Below, one piece after another: positions 38,101 through 49,520 of a DNA stretch of 64,000 bases; the stretch's first letter is position 1, and every line of letters starts with the position of its first letter. Source of the DNA: Argopecten irradians (taxonomy: Eukaryota; Mollusca; Bivalvia; Pectinida; Pectinidae); NCBI RefSeq assembly GCF_041381155.1, contig NC_091143.1, positions 40,440,996-40,504,995 on the forward strand. The letters are read 5' to 3'. Below the pieces are notes generated by a model. The model saw only the letters and a list, made by a program, of their open reading frames with translations. It made no database searches and was not told the DNA's origin. A program made the translations under genes and the position numbers.

Positions 38101-41100
38101 AGAGTATTGCTTTATAGAATTGCACTGCCTCCTTGGTGAGATAACAAAATCTTAATCAGAGGGGTCAGATTCTGAAGTTCTTCAGCACGAGGCTTGCCGA
38201 GTGCGTAGCAACTTGTGAATCTTAATGTGTGTGTTGTACTGTTGTCGCGATATCGTGGCAGTGTTAACGACGTTTTAGTGACACCATACAACTACGTACA
38301 AAGATCACGTGCAATTGACGTTGGCCCTTCATCAAGATAATAAATCTCATATAAGTAAAATTGCTGAAATTCAAATGTAAAATGATTGAATTACAAATGG
38401 TAATATATCCTACTAGTAAGAATTTTAGAGTTAGTTTAAGTCCTACCTCTTGGAACAGAATTCTTCTCTCCAAGTCTGTGGTGGCCTTTTATCCAGTCGT
38501 GGGAATCTACCTGCATTCCTCCAACAATGCTTGTATCTGTGATGGAAAATGTTACATTATTGTGTATGAATGACTATAGATCTTTTACATGAAATATAAA
38601 TTTGGGTGATCGGGTGGTGTAGTGATTAAGCCACTCGCCTTTCACCTAGCTGGACGGGGTTCGATCCCCGGCACGGACGTGAAAAGGTTAGGGGTCACCT
38701 TCCCGATCACGCAGGTTTTCTCCAGGTACTCCGGTTTCCTCCCACACTAAGATCCCTCCGCGCGCTTACATCCGGGTCATCGGGGTGATTTACATAAGTT
38801 GTATAACTTGTTTCGTAATCGATGTAAAATAAATAAAGTTTATATTTTTACATGAAATATAAAGTTTATATTTTTACATGAAATATCGGGCTTTATTGTG
38901 TTGCAGGATTTCGATATTAGTCAAAATTAGTATTTTGATAGTGCATCAGCATTACTTAACAAATGCATCACAATATTTTATCTTATCTGACGAATTATTA
39001 AATGGAAGACTCCTTTCACAAATACATATCTTTTTTAAAGCGGAGAATTCGATAAACTGGAACCAAAACTGATAAGTAAATACCGCAATGCACATGCTTT
39101 CTTCTGGAAAACATATCAATAAGTTAAAGACCTCCCACGATTACTTAAAAGGATGTGTCAGTCATCGGATATGTGAAAAGCAGAGCATAAATTCTTCAGC
39201 TGACAGCAATTTATGTAAGTTGTTATGTTTTAATGTATCTTGTTTGACATCTTAATAACAACTAGTGTAGTTGAAATAAATGCAATATATTGAACGATTA
39301 ATAAAGCTGACAAACATTGCTGACCAATTTGAGAATATCGTGATTGTGTAATAATGTTTATTGAAATATATCTTTTCATTTTTGTAATATATTTCCGACG
39401 TGAGAAAGCATAACGTGTGACAATCTCAATTTTATCAACTCACGTAGATTCAAACAGGAAGACGGTGGTATATGTTAACCGTCTTCCTACGTAATAACCT
39501 TACCCTGCATATATCCGTTGTACTAAGTACATGTATGTGTTCTCTTAACACTTCAATATAGAGTCTTTATTTACGCGTACGATGCGGGAAACTAAATTTC
39601 AAATAATTCACGGAATTTCAATATTTATATATGGAACACTTCGTTTTATAAAATTCCGTGTTACCAACGTAATAAAGGTATTATAAAAACACTTTAAAGA
39701 AGTATTAGATGTCAAAAGGGTTGTATACTGCTGTGCATGGGAACGTACAAATTTTATTGAAATAGTTTCCAGATCCACTTAATACCAAAGGAATGCACCA
39801 TGCACATTGTTTATCTGTAGGGAATGTTTATGGCTGTGAGCAGCTAGTCCGCACTTACCTCGAGGTTCCGCCGCGCCAATGGAAGCCTGCAGTGAAATAA
39901 ACGGAAAACAGCATATAAACATACAAGTTAGGACAAAACATTGTTTAGAGAACTTTTGTCTAATTGCATTTGATGTACTTTTGTTTTATTTCGGAATGAA
40001 GAGCTTAGAATATCTGTGTTGAAGTGTAGCATTTCATTCATGCATGTTTGAGATCTGCCAGGACAGTTGTTTAGAGATTTTTTGTCTAAATGCATTTGAT
40101 GCACTTTTGGTTAAGTTTGGAATGACGACCCTTACATGTCTGCGTTGAAATGTAGCATTTCATTCATGCGTTTTTGAAAACTGGACATGTTCCTGCAGGA
40201 ATTTGTATAAACATAGTGTTTAAATGTCAGACATTTTGTGATACAAGTGTACACACTACTGTCAATCATTTTATTTTAAGTGAGGACCTAATTTCGCGTT
40301 TAAGAACCCAGCAGCTTTTTGGCAAAGACTAAATTTGGCGTTTAATACCCAACACTTTTTGTGCGAAGAATTAAGTACTCAAAACTTTTTCGCAAAGGCT
40401 TAATTCGCGTTTTAGTACCCGACTCTTTTTTTTTGCGAAGACTTAATTTGGCGTTTTATACCCAACACTTTTTTGCGAAGACTTAATTTGGCGTTTTATA
40501 CCCAACACTTTTTTGCGAAGACTTAATTTGGCGTTTAAGTACCAAACATTTCTTGCAAAGACTTAATTTGGCGTTTTAATACCCAAAACCTTTTACGAAG
40601 ACATAATTTTGCGTTTTAGTACCCAAAACCTTTTCGCGAAGGCTTGATTCAGCTTAGTTCCCAATACCTTTTTGCGAAGATTTAATTAGGCGTTTAAGTA
40701 TCCAAAAACTTTTTTTTTCGAAGACTTATTTTTGGCATTTTAGTACCCAAAACCATTTTGCGAAGGCTTAATTTGGCGTTTTAGTACCCAGCACCTTTTT
40801 GGTGAAGACACAATTTGGCGTTTTAGTCCCCAACAACTTTTTAGGGGAAGATATAATTTGGCTTTTAAGTAACCAACACTTTTTTGCGAAGACATAATTT
40901 GGCGTTTTAGTACCCAACAAATTTTTTTGCGATGACTTCATTTCACGTATTAGTACCCAACACCTTTTTGGTGAAGACTCAATTTAGCGTTTTTGCACCC
41001 CTTTTTTAATGAAGACATTATTTGTCGTTTTTGTAAACAACACTTTTTTGCGAAGACATAATTTGGCGTTTTAGTACCCAACACCTTTTTTACGAAGACT

Positions 41101-43172
41101 TCATTTCACGTATTAGTACCCAACACCTTTTTGGTGAAGACTCAATTTAGAGTTTTTTGTACCCCCTTTTTAATGAACACATTATTTGTCGTTTTTGTAA
41201 GCAACACTCTTTTGCGAAGACATAATTTGGCGTTTTAGTACCAAACACCTTTTTTTGCGAAGACTTCATTTCACGTATAAGTACCCAGCACCTTTTTGGT
41301 GAAGACTCAATTCAGCGTTTTTGTACCCCCTTTTTAATGAAGACATTATTTGTCGTTTTTGTAAGCAACACTTTTTTGCGAAGACATAATTTGGCGTTTT
41401 AGTACCCAACACCTTTTTTTGCGAAGACTTCATTTCACGTATTAGTACCCAACACCTTTTTGGTGAAGACTCAATTCAGCGTTTTTGTACCCCCTTTTTA
41501 ATGAAGACATTATTTGTCGTTTTTGTAAGCAACACTTTTTTGCGAAGACATAATTTGGCGTTTTAGTACCCAACACCTTTTTTTGCGAAGACTTCATTTC
41601 ACGTATTAGTACCCAACGCCTTTTTGGTGAAGAATCAATTGCGTTTTAGTACCCCTTTTTTAATGAAGACATTATTTGTCGTTTTTGTAAACAACACTTT
41701 TTTGTGAAGACATAATTTGGCATTTTAGTACAAAAGAACTTTTAGGCGAAGACTTAATTTCGCGTTTTAGTACTCAACACCTTTTTCACGATGATCAGAT
41801 TCGTTATTTACAGCTAACACAATTTATTGTACTTGAAACGTTTTCTCGGTGATATATTTTCACGTATTCCAAAATATCCCGCGAAATTTAATCACACTCG
41901 CGAAAATAAACTGTGTCTAAAGTAAATGTATCTTGCAACTGTTTCGATTTGTTCTTCAATGACTTTTAAACGTGATGATCCAACTATGATAACGGCTATA
42001 GTACTAGAGCAATAAAAAACGGGGATATTAAAACGACCATAGCATGAACGTGAAAGACGCACATTGTATTGCAGAGATAATTAATAAAACATAACTTTTG
42101 ACTAACTTAATTAGATGACTGTGTATGTTTTAGGTACAATATCTCTCTCAGAATATAGAAAACCATATCAGCATAAACATCAAATTATTAGAATACAAAT
42201 TAAAGCACATATCTTTTGAAATATAGTGTGAATTTCATGGCAAATGTCATGGTAAACTTACATTCTCATTTTCATGGGTGATCGGGTGGTATAGTGGTTA
42301 AGCCATTCGCCTTTCACCTAGCCGGCCGGGGTTCGATCCCCGACACGGACGTGGAAAGGCTGGGGGTCACCTGCCCGATCACGTGGGTTTTCTCCGGGCA
42401 CTTTGTTTTGCGGAGTGAATTGCACAAATTGCATTACTTGTTTCGTAATCGATATAACATAGATAAAGTTCATATTTTCTTTAAACTTACACAAACATCA
42501 TAAATAAACATTTATCAACATCATTAATTCCTAGTACGAGTATTGACAAATGGTAATTTGCAATATATACTTGAAACCTATATCTTAGCAGTAGTTTTAT
42601 ATTTGAAGAACTGTAAAATATGTTCAGTATTGAACCACCGCATTGCGATAATTCATGACCTCGCTAATAAATAATAATATATAATTTTGTATGTGCACCA
42701 AAATTTGATAACAACAAAATGTACGTCTTCAGTAACCTATCAATGATATCTAGATATATATAACAACATTTGACCGATAAGATAACTGGGACACTGTTTC
42801 TGGTCTAGACTGAGCTACAGGCATTCATAATTGACATCATCATTATCTCAGTTCACTGAACATTCATATAATTCCACGTCACTCTTTTGTCACTATTATA
42901 GTCGTTACAAGAGATAATGGCCGTAAAAACGTCAAATTGAAATATTTCCAACTTAAAAATGTCTCTGTGTTGGTCAAGTTGCGCTATGCACCAAAAAGCA
43001 AAATAACAATAATAACAAATAAGTACATAAAAACAACATATGTTAATCCGGATTAAATAATATAACGTTACTCTTATTCTTAGCTTATCATTAATTGAAT
43101 ATATTAATAGAAATATTTATGGAAGTTTATGTTACTTACGAATCCGAGCAGCAGATAAATCACAAAGTCCAT
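35140..43172 (-). CDS. Gene D: secreted protein with two vWA domains
   Basis: Minus-strand exons in order: 43172-43140, 39886-39859, 38536-38447, 37928-37362, 36613-36575, 35684-35140 (stop TAG at 35142-35140). Every internal junction after exon 2 is phase 1 and GT-AG. The product is about 433 residues. The start MDFVIYLLLGFASIGA is a signal peptide. A 30-residue linker follows, then vWA1 (GCSGKPADIFMVFDSSEAI to LLMVQFCEY), a 13-residue linker (QIEQPAIPHRQT) and vWA2 (YCHVNRPVDLIFSVDEIS to ICSSW). Cys residues bracket each domain. The MIDAS motif is DSSEA in vWA1 and DEISI in vWA2, with the later Asp also replaced (LFVGN, HFIDS), so both are degenerate. Domain count and size resemble the two-A-domain byssal proximal thread matrix protein of mussels, but that is only an architectural parallel. 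Exon 3 (38536-38447) rests on splice sites and phase alone. Confidence 0.85.
36130..36235 (-). mobile_element. SINE tail remnant in the last intron of gene D
   Basis: The plus strand reads TTAACACCCTATTAACAGTG then GGTCATGTAAGGATGG. This is the complement of the TGACCCTGGCTGTTAATAGG tail of the SINE at 48989-49195. Head absent. Confidence 0.4.
38604..38842 (+). mobile_element. tRNA-derived SINE, copy 1
   Basis: The head contains an A-box-like TGGTGTAGTGATTAAGCC and a B box GGTTCGATCCC (38658-38668). A tRNA-unrelated body (GATCACGCAGGTTTTCTCC, TTTCGTAATCGATGTAAAAT) and an AATAAAG tail follow. It is antisense to gene D, inside its intron 2. Confidence 0.85.
40283..41790. repeat. Minisatellite with a higher-order repeat, in gene D intron 1
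   Basis: Units of about 41 bases (GCGAAGACTTAATTTGGCG then TTTTAGTACCCAACACC) vary in blocks. From about 40930 they form a higher-order unit of four, shown by CGA(A/T)GACTTCATTTCACG at 40930, 41093, 41258, 41422 and 41586, a spacing of 163-165 bases. Confidence 0.88.
42276..42478 (+). mobile_element. tRNA-derived SINE, copy 2, in gene D intron 1
   Basis: It has the same head as copy 1 (GTGGTATAGTGGTTAAGCC; GGTTCGATCCCC) and the same tail (TTTCGTAATCGATATAACAT). About 40 bases around the CTCC-rich middle are missing relative to copy 1. Confidence 0.85.
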
Positions 43173-43470
43173 TGCTGATGATGATATGATGACACTGAGT
43201 TCATGTGTTAGAATGGGTCTCTCTGGTATGGGTGGTTTATTCACATCACTTTTCCATCAATACGCATCATCAATGAGGAAATATTTGCACTCCGTGCATT
43301 CGTTGGTTGTAAAATATGTGGGTGGGTTAAACAACTTTTTTAAAAGTTATTGAATCAGTTTCTAGTCATTGGAATGAGGTTTTAAGCATCCGCTAAAGCT
43401 CACACCTTAAACCGAATACTGAAGCTGACATCTTCACGAAAGCGCGGGAAATGATGGTATGCAGAGGCTG

Positions 43471-43500
43471 ATATATATATCTCCAATGGCCCCGCCCACT
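43471..43500 (-). promoter_or_regulatory. Core promoter of gene D (TATA, CCAAT and GC boxes)
   Basis: On the minus strand GGGCGGGGCC, then CCATTGG (inverted CCAAT), then ATATATATAT follow within 30 bases. They lie about 300 bases upstream of the start codon at 43172. A start near 43440 would give a 5' UTR of about 270 bases, or a shorter one if an intron is present. Confidence 0.5.
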
Positions 43501-44917
43501 TGTACTCCAAACAATCATCAATTTACGAAGCATTCCTGACGAATTTAAGTGAAGTTGTTTACATGAAGTCAAAATATAGTACAGCAATTTTGATATTTGT
43601 TTCCGGTAATGAATCATATTGCAAATCTGATAATATTTTCCTGTTCTATTCTATGTTTGATAAATATTAGTTAAGTATACCAGAATTAAAGCAAAAATAA
43701 GCTTTATAAACTAATGTCAAGACATACAATGAGTTCATAGATGACAAATGTACTACAGAAGATAGTCATCCAGGAAATCGTGTTATAGTAAAACAATATC
43801 TGTTGATATCAGTCCTTTACACACAAGATATTAGTCTTATGCGAATACAAGATTAGTCGACGATAACGTTTATTATCAAATGGTCGAGCTTTAAATCTAT
43901 ATGTGCCGAATTTTTCATATTCATAAATCAAATAATGTTTTAGCACGCTATACAGCACAAACATTGGGAGAATTGCAATGCGTGCTATAATATGGTTGTT
44001 TTCGCAAGTTGTTAATTTTGCTATTTGTAAGCAAACATTTTTGCGCGATGGTTGTTGTTTTCGTGAAAGATATACCAAGACTTTTAGCGACAAAGTTCAA
44101 ACATTCACAACACAATACGCACGGGGAATTTTTCGCAACCAAGCAACCATTGCGTAGTTAGCGGAGATTTCCACTTTGACAGTAGGATTTAATTAACCAA
44201 ACTACCAGCGCAATATGAATGTTGACCAATATTGTCAATACATTTACAAATGTACATTTTCTGTACAATATACAACGCCAAACCAGGACCCCCAGCAATG
44301 GTCTATAATCTCAATTAAGATATTTAAAACATTATAGTGGCTCCTTAAATATGTTTCCTTCTAAACACACAAAGATTATCAGAAACAAGGATTTTCAGAG
44401 CGTATTTCTATTAAACATTCGTGTAATGCATGTTTATCGGTGACTTTTTTTATAATTACAACAGCTTAGTGAACATAAGTTGTGTGTATCAATTGATTTC
44501 TGAAGAAATCGCATTCCAAAATATTCGACCCGCATATATACCTTAGGATAACAAAATGCTTAGACTTTTTTCACTCAATTGATTAATAGACCATAATTTT
44601 ATCTTTGAGATCAATCTTAAAATTGATAATTGATAATAAAGGGTCATGTGTATTTTCATGTTTATTTTGTTCTACTAGAATGTGCTTTATGTCTTGTAGT
44701 TTAAACTAGATTCCGTAATATACTATCTATAACATATGTTTGAGGAGAACAAAAATATTGAAACCCGGAAACTCACTTTTATTATTTCCATCTCACTTTC
44801 TAAGCTACAGGAAATGGTAGGAGGGAGGGATGATATGATATGCAATAAAATAATGTTTCTCATCGGTATTTCAAAATCCTAATTAAGCAAGTACACCTAC
44901 CTACTAAATGACGTCCT

Positions 44918-45197
44918 CGATACTCCAGGGGTTCTGATCACTTACGATCTCTACATTCCTGGACTATCTCATAGTAAAATTAGAGGTAACTGAACTGAAC
45001 AGGAAATTTAGTCCTTCGATATACATCAAAAAAGCTGTATAACGGTACACTGTGGTCGACAGTGTGGTTTTGAAGCTTAGATTATCTTTGCAGGCCTGTG
45101 ATTGGTTCAACTGCTTTCCGCTGAGTTGCCTCCGGTTTTACTATGAAATAGCCCAGGGGTGTAGAGATTGTAAGTGATCGGAACCCCTGGAGTATCG
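44918..45197. mobile_element. MITE with long inverted termini
   Basis: The left end CGATACTCCAGGGGTTCTGA is mirrored by TCGGAACCCCTGGAGTATCG at the right. Pairing extends inward for about 45 bases (GATCACTTACGATCTCTACA). It shares its interior with 20570-20770 and 47785-48095. Confidence 0.85.
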
Positions 45198-46080
45198 ATG
45201 ATGCCTAATGGCTACATGTAAAAGTTCCCTAACAAGTTATACAAATACTTATTTTTCATTTTTTTTAATTATCAACGAATAGGTCATAAAGGAATGTTAG
45301 TACAATAAAATAGTAAAATCTACAATAGTTTACACTACATGGGTGTATCGTTAAGAACGAATGTTCACATACATACACACACACTCATATAACCTTTATA
45401 AATACACTTAGCGGTTGTGTTACGCGTGACAAAGTTGACACGAGCACACGCCTGGTGTAACCTCAACCACTTATATCAAAATTGATGAAAAATGTTGCCT
45501 GCCGTTCCGATCTCCTCCCGCCTCCGAAAAGTTAACCAATTGAACACACTTTTTAACTTTGTAAAAAAAATTCTCTTCATCATTTGAAAGTTGATAACGC
45601 TTATAAAATACACGTAAAACCATTATTGTTATTTGTGCCTATAAACAATCTGGGCTCTTTAAAGAAGAGCTGGATTTTAGAGGACGTGGCCTGCCATACT
45701 TACCAGGTAAACTACTGTCGAAGGGTTTCTTCGAACTTGCATACTTGGGTGGAAGCAATAGCAGTTAAATGTTGAAACACCTCTATCGACAGCCTGCCAC
45801 CTCTCTCTACTCTCTACTTAAGGGTATATTTAAAGTAATATCGACTGTTTTCATGAAAACCACATGTAAATACTGATAATTATTGGCCTATTGCCAAGTG
45901 CGCGGCGTACAAAATGATGTCAAAATCTTCCTATGAGTCCCCCTTTATGGGACCCTCTTTTAAATACAGAATTCTTTATTTCAATTGAAAAAAAAAAAAA
46001 AAAAAAAAAAATGAGAGTCAGATAAAAATATTTTGTTTCATACGTAACTCGGAAATAGTCAAATCTGGGGATTCCCCATG

Positions 46081-46249
46081 TACTGTAAATTAATTTGTTT
46101 TCGCTGTGACTTGATTTCGCGTAAGTGAAACAATTTCGTTTAAATAGCAATTACAATTAAACTTTTTAATAATGAATCGCGATTTTTAAAGTCGTTAAAT
46201 ATAAAAAAAACGCAATTGAGTCGCCGCAAAATGATTTTTGTTTACAGTA
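46081..46249. mobile_element. MITE with TACTGTAAA termini
   Basis: The left end TACTGTAAATTAATTTG is mirrored by the right end TTTTTGTTTACAGTA, with inner GTTTTCGC/GCGGCGA and TTTCGCG words. AT-rich and non-coding. Confidence 0.6.
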
Positions 46250-47784
46250 AAGCTAGATGGATACAGTATGCTAATGATACACCTTCCTTTGGTGAAGTTA
46301 CCTCTGTATTAACTACAATGGTAGATGAGCGTCTATAGAGGTGGTAACAACTAGCGGTATTTCCCATTCAGTCCCTCTAAAGTGGTGCTGCAGATCTAAC
46401 TGATACATTAACCATTCAAACAGGTTTTGATTTCACGAGCAATAAGCCCCGCAAGAATCAGAAAGTTAATAAATATACAAAATCAAACCTTTTCCGAAAA
46501 ATTATTTACGATGAAATAATATGGTATATATTGTTTTGGCGTGAATTCTTACGTTATAAGATATAAGATGTATAAGATTAAAAGAAAATCCCACCAAAAT
46601 TGTATGTGTTATTCCAATTTATCACATAATCCGGCTGATATCCAGTGATTTCGCCCGTGTAATATTTTAGCTCACAAGTGTTATATGTTCTGGAGCGATT
46701 TTCTTTGGCTGGACATTCATTGTGACGTCAGACAGAAACAATAAAATGACGTCAAGAAAATGACGTGACGTCAGGATAACGAGGACAGTGGGACAAAATG
46801 GCGACCTCTACTAGATTTTTGGAATACATTTTGACGTGAAATTCTTTGTTATGTAGGTATTTGTAGATATGTGATAAAAAATATCTTAAATTGGTGATCA
46901 TTTCATATGAGATTTTATATATGTATTTTCGTCAAACAAAATAGTTTTAAGGGTCCGTGCTATTAAGGATTTATAAATCCTTGGTGCTATGGATTTTAGT
47001 CAATAGCATAAGGAGTTTAGAATGCTGATATTAACTAACAATGGAACGTTAACAAACACAACCTCAGTACAAGTTGTAGTAAAAGGGGGATAACTCTGGC
47101 AGACTTATCAAAGGTTGTGTACATGTATATAACTAATACGAAGTACAACATATTGTATGATATTATCAATATCTCTAGCTCGTCTATGCTGTAAAAAATA
47201 TAAAAAATATTCAGCTTGTTGTTGTTGTTTAATTATTGATGTTCATATTATAAAAAGGTGTGTAATCATATCACGAACAATTTGTTAAGCAAAGTTGTTT
47301 CCTATGATAAGCACAATTTTAGTATTTGGACTTTAGGGTAAAGAAAATTATGAATTCCCCAAAATTGTAATATTCTTTTACGTTTGATTTTTTTTCTACT
47401 GCTACTTCAACAAATCTATTCAGAATCATTCGATTGTCCTGTTGTCTTTTTATATAGGCCTTGATCCTTCATCGGCTGAAGGCTATATAAAATGACGTTA
47501 GAACAGCAGTTCGGACAACAACAAAGCATTCCACGTCCTTGAACGGTCATGCCATTTGTAGATGCCGATGTGGAAACAAATTCATGTTTGTTAGCTGTTT
47601 TTGATGTGGCAGAAGACAAAGCCTGTGTGAACCTTGACATGCATATTGTTACATGTTTGTACAACAATAGTACCATGTACGTGTCCATCTTGCTTAAGTC
47701 TTGTTTTGATGTCGAGATGTAATGCACGCTTGGTGTGACATACGACCATCATGGAATACACTCAATGTCTTTATCGTTTTATTT

Positions 47785-48095
47785 AATGTTACATCATTCT
47801 CGATATTCCTGGAGATACTATCACTGGTGTTATATCCACCCCTGGAATAAGTGACAGTAAAACTGAACGCTCCGTGTGTTACAACAGATAAGACAGGTAG
47901 ACAGGTAGTTGGTCACGTCGTACACATCAAACGAATCGAGTAACGGTACACTGTGTGGCAATGCCGTTGAATCGTCGCTCTCTGTAATCTTCAAAGGAAA
48001 CTCTGCAGGCCTGTGATTGTTCAAGTTCTTTTCTCTCTTGTGTACGTGGATATTACGACATTGGTTGTAGCTTTTGGAGTATCCAGAATGATGCT
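47785..48095. mobile_element. MITE-family copy
   Basis: It has TATTCCTGGAGATACTATCA near the left end, TTTGGAGTATCCAGAATGAT near the right end, and the shared interior words GTAACGGTACACTGTG and GCAGGCCTGTGATTGTTCA seen at 44918-45197. Confidence 0.6.
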
Positions 48096-48988
48096 TTCTC
48101 AGCAAAGCGTTTAAGTGACGATATGTACTTGCACTTTGTAACCTTGCTTACATTTCACTGACCCTCACTAGTTGACATATATAGTATGATTGAAGATGGG
48201 ATTTTATATTACACAAGCAAAATTCCCTAACCTGAAATTGACTTAAAATGACCAGAATTTCTGGTTAAAAATCTTACCTTACTCTGACCTCAACAGAGCA
48301 GAAAAGCAACAAACCTAAATTAAACCAGAATTTTAATTGAATTTGACTTGAATTTCAGGTCCAGAAGTCTTGCCCTGAAATTGACAAGAAATTTACCAGA
48401 ATTGAATTCAGGTCAAGAAATTTTGGCCTGAAATTAACCATAATAAATAGTCACTTTTCGGGCAAGATTTCTTTATTTGAAATTTAGGTTACGAAATTTT
48501 GCCCGCGTATGTAAACATCGACATTAGTATTGTTTTTAATTTCATTGGGATATGAAAGCATATTCTGCTAGTTGTAGTATATGATATCACTGTTATATTG
48601 TGACTTCACGAGTGTGTACGCTATTCTAGGTGGGGTTTTCATGGAATCAAACGAAAATCAAATTAGAACTCTGCATTTATCATATAAGCAATTGAAATTT
48701 ACTGATATTTACACGTATATAAAATCAAAATATTTTACTATACCATTCCTGTGATTACAGACACAGAAGTTCTGTTACTGTTGTGTTTTAACATACTGTT
48801 TACCATCCTATTTAGGTGAGCGGTTAAATTTCCCATATATTGCGTTCAATTGTTGTTCACGAAAATAAAACACCGCTAAACCAGTTCAACTGTAAGTCAA
48901 TTACAGTCGTTTAACTGTAATTCGTGAAATCAAATCACCATGAAAACGTGGAGTTTATTAAGTCGCTGCAAATATATGTCTATAGTAT

Positions 48989-49195
48989 ACAGTACCTGGC
49001 AACTGCCCATATGGGATTCGAACTCGCGCATCTCCTCTGGGTCGCGAGTTCAAATCCCATGTGGGACAGTTACCAGGTACTGACCGCTGGTCGGTGGTTT
49101 TTATCCTAGTACTCCGGTTTTCCTCCACCAACAAACCTGGCACGTCCTTACATGACCCTGGCTGTTAATAGGACGTTAAACTAATAAATTCTTGT
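48989..49195 (+). mobile_element. tRNA-derived SINE with an inverted duplicated head
   Basis: A B-box-like CGAGTTCAAATCCC (49044-49057) and its inverse GGGATTCGAACTCG (49013-49026) sit head to head within mirrored CAGTACCTGGCAACTG/CAGTTACCAGGTACTG arms. The body (GGTGGTTTTTATCCTAG, TACTCCGG) and tail (GCTGTTAATAGGACGTTAAA) follow. Confidence 0.75.
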
Positions 49196-49259
49196 ATACA
49201 GTATAAATCCATGATTCTGTTATTCTTAGTAGAACTTTCAATGTAATGAAATGCGTACT

Positions 49260-49520
49260 TAAAGGTGTTTCACCGCCGACAGAGCATATACGATACACAT
49301 CAATAATAAATATTTAATCGTGTACATATGTGTACACATATTACACAAGCAAAATGAGGATTTTTTTCAGGACGCAATTAATGATATCGATAGTTTTATC
49401 TTGAAGTGAAATAAGAAACTCAAACTTTTCAGTGATGGGAATGGTGTAAAGCAAGTGACTTTTTTACTGAAGGAAAAAACTACTCATTCGTCTGCTCCTG
49501 TTTTTGCATCTTTAAGAAAT
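49260..49520 (+). mobile_element. MITE copy (TTAA-ended family), diverged
   Basis: AAAGGTGTTTCACCGCCGAC and AGAGCATA, then AATATTTAATCGTGTA and CGTCTGCTCCTGTTTT, follow the order of the intact element at 29527-29881. The right terminus is eroded to GCATCTTTAAG. Confidence 0.65.

Noticed and set aside
38604..38680. Possible tRNA gene with A and B boxes (also at 42276-42350)
   Set aside because: The anticodon arm and acceptor stem do not pair cleanly, and both copies continue into the same SINE body and A-rich tail.
47416..48105. Minus-strand frames of 103 and 91 codons
   Set aside because: The second overlaps a MITE-family copy and neither shows a domain or promoter.
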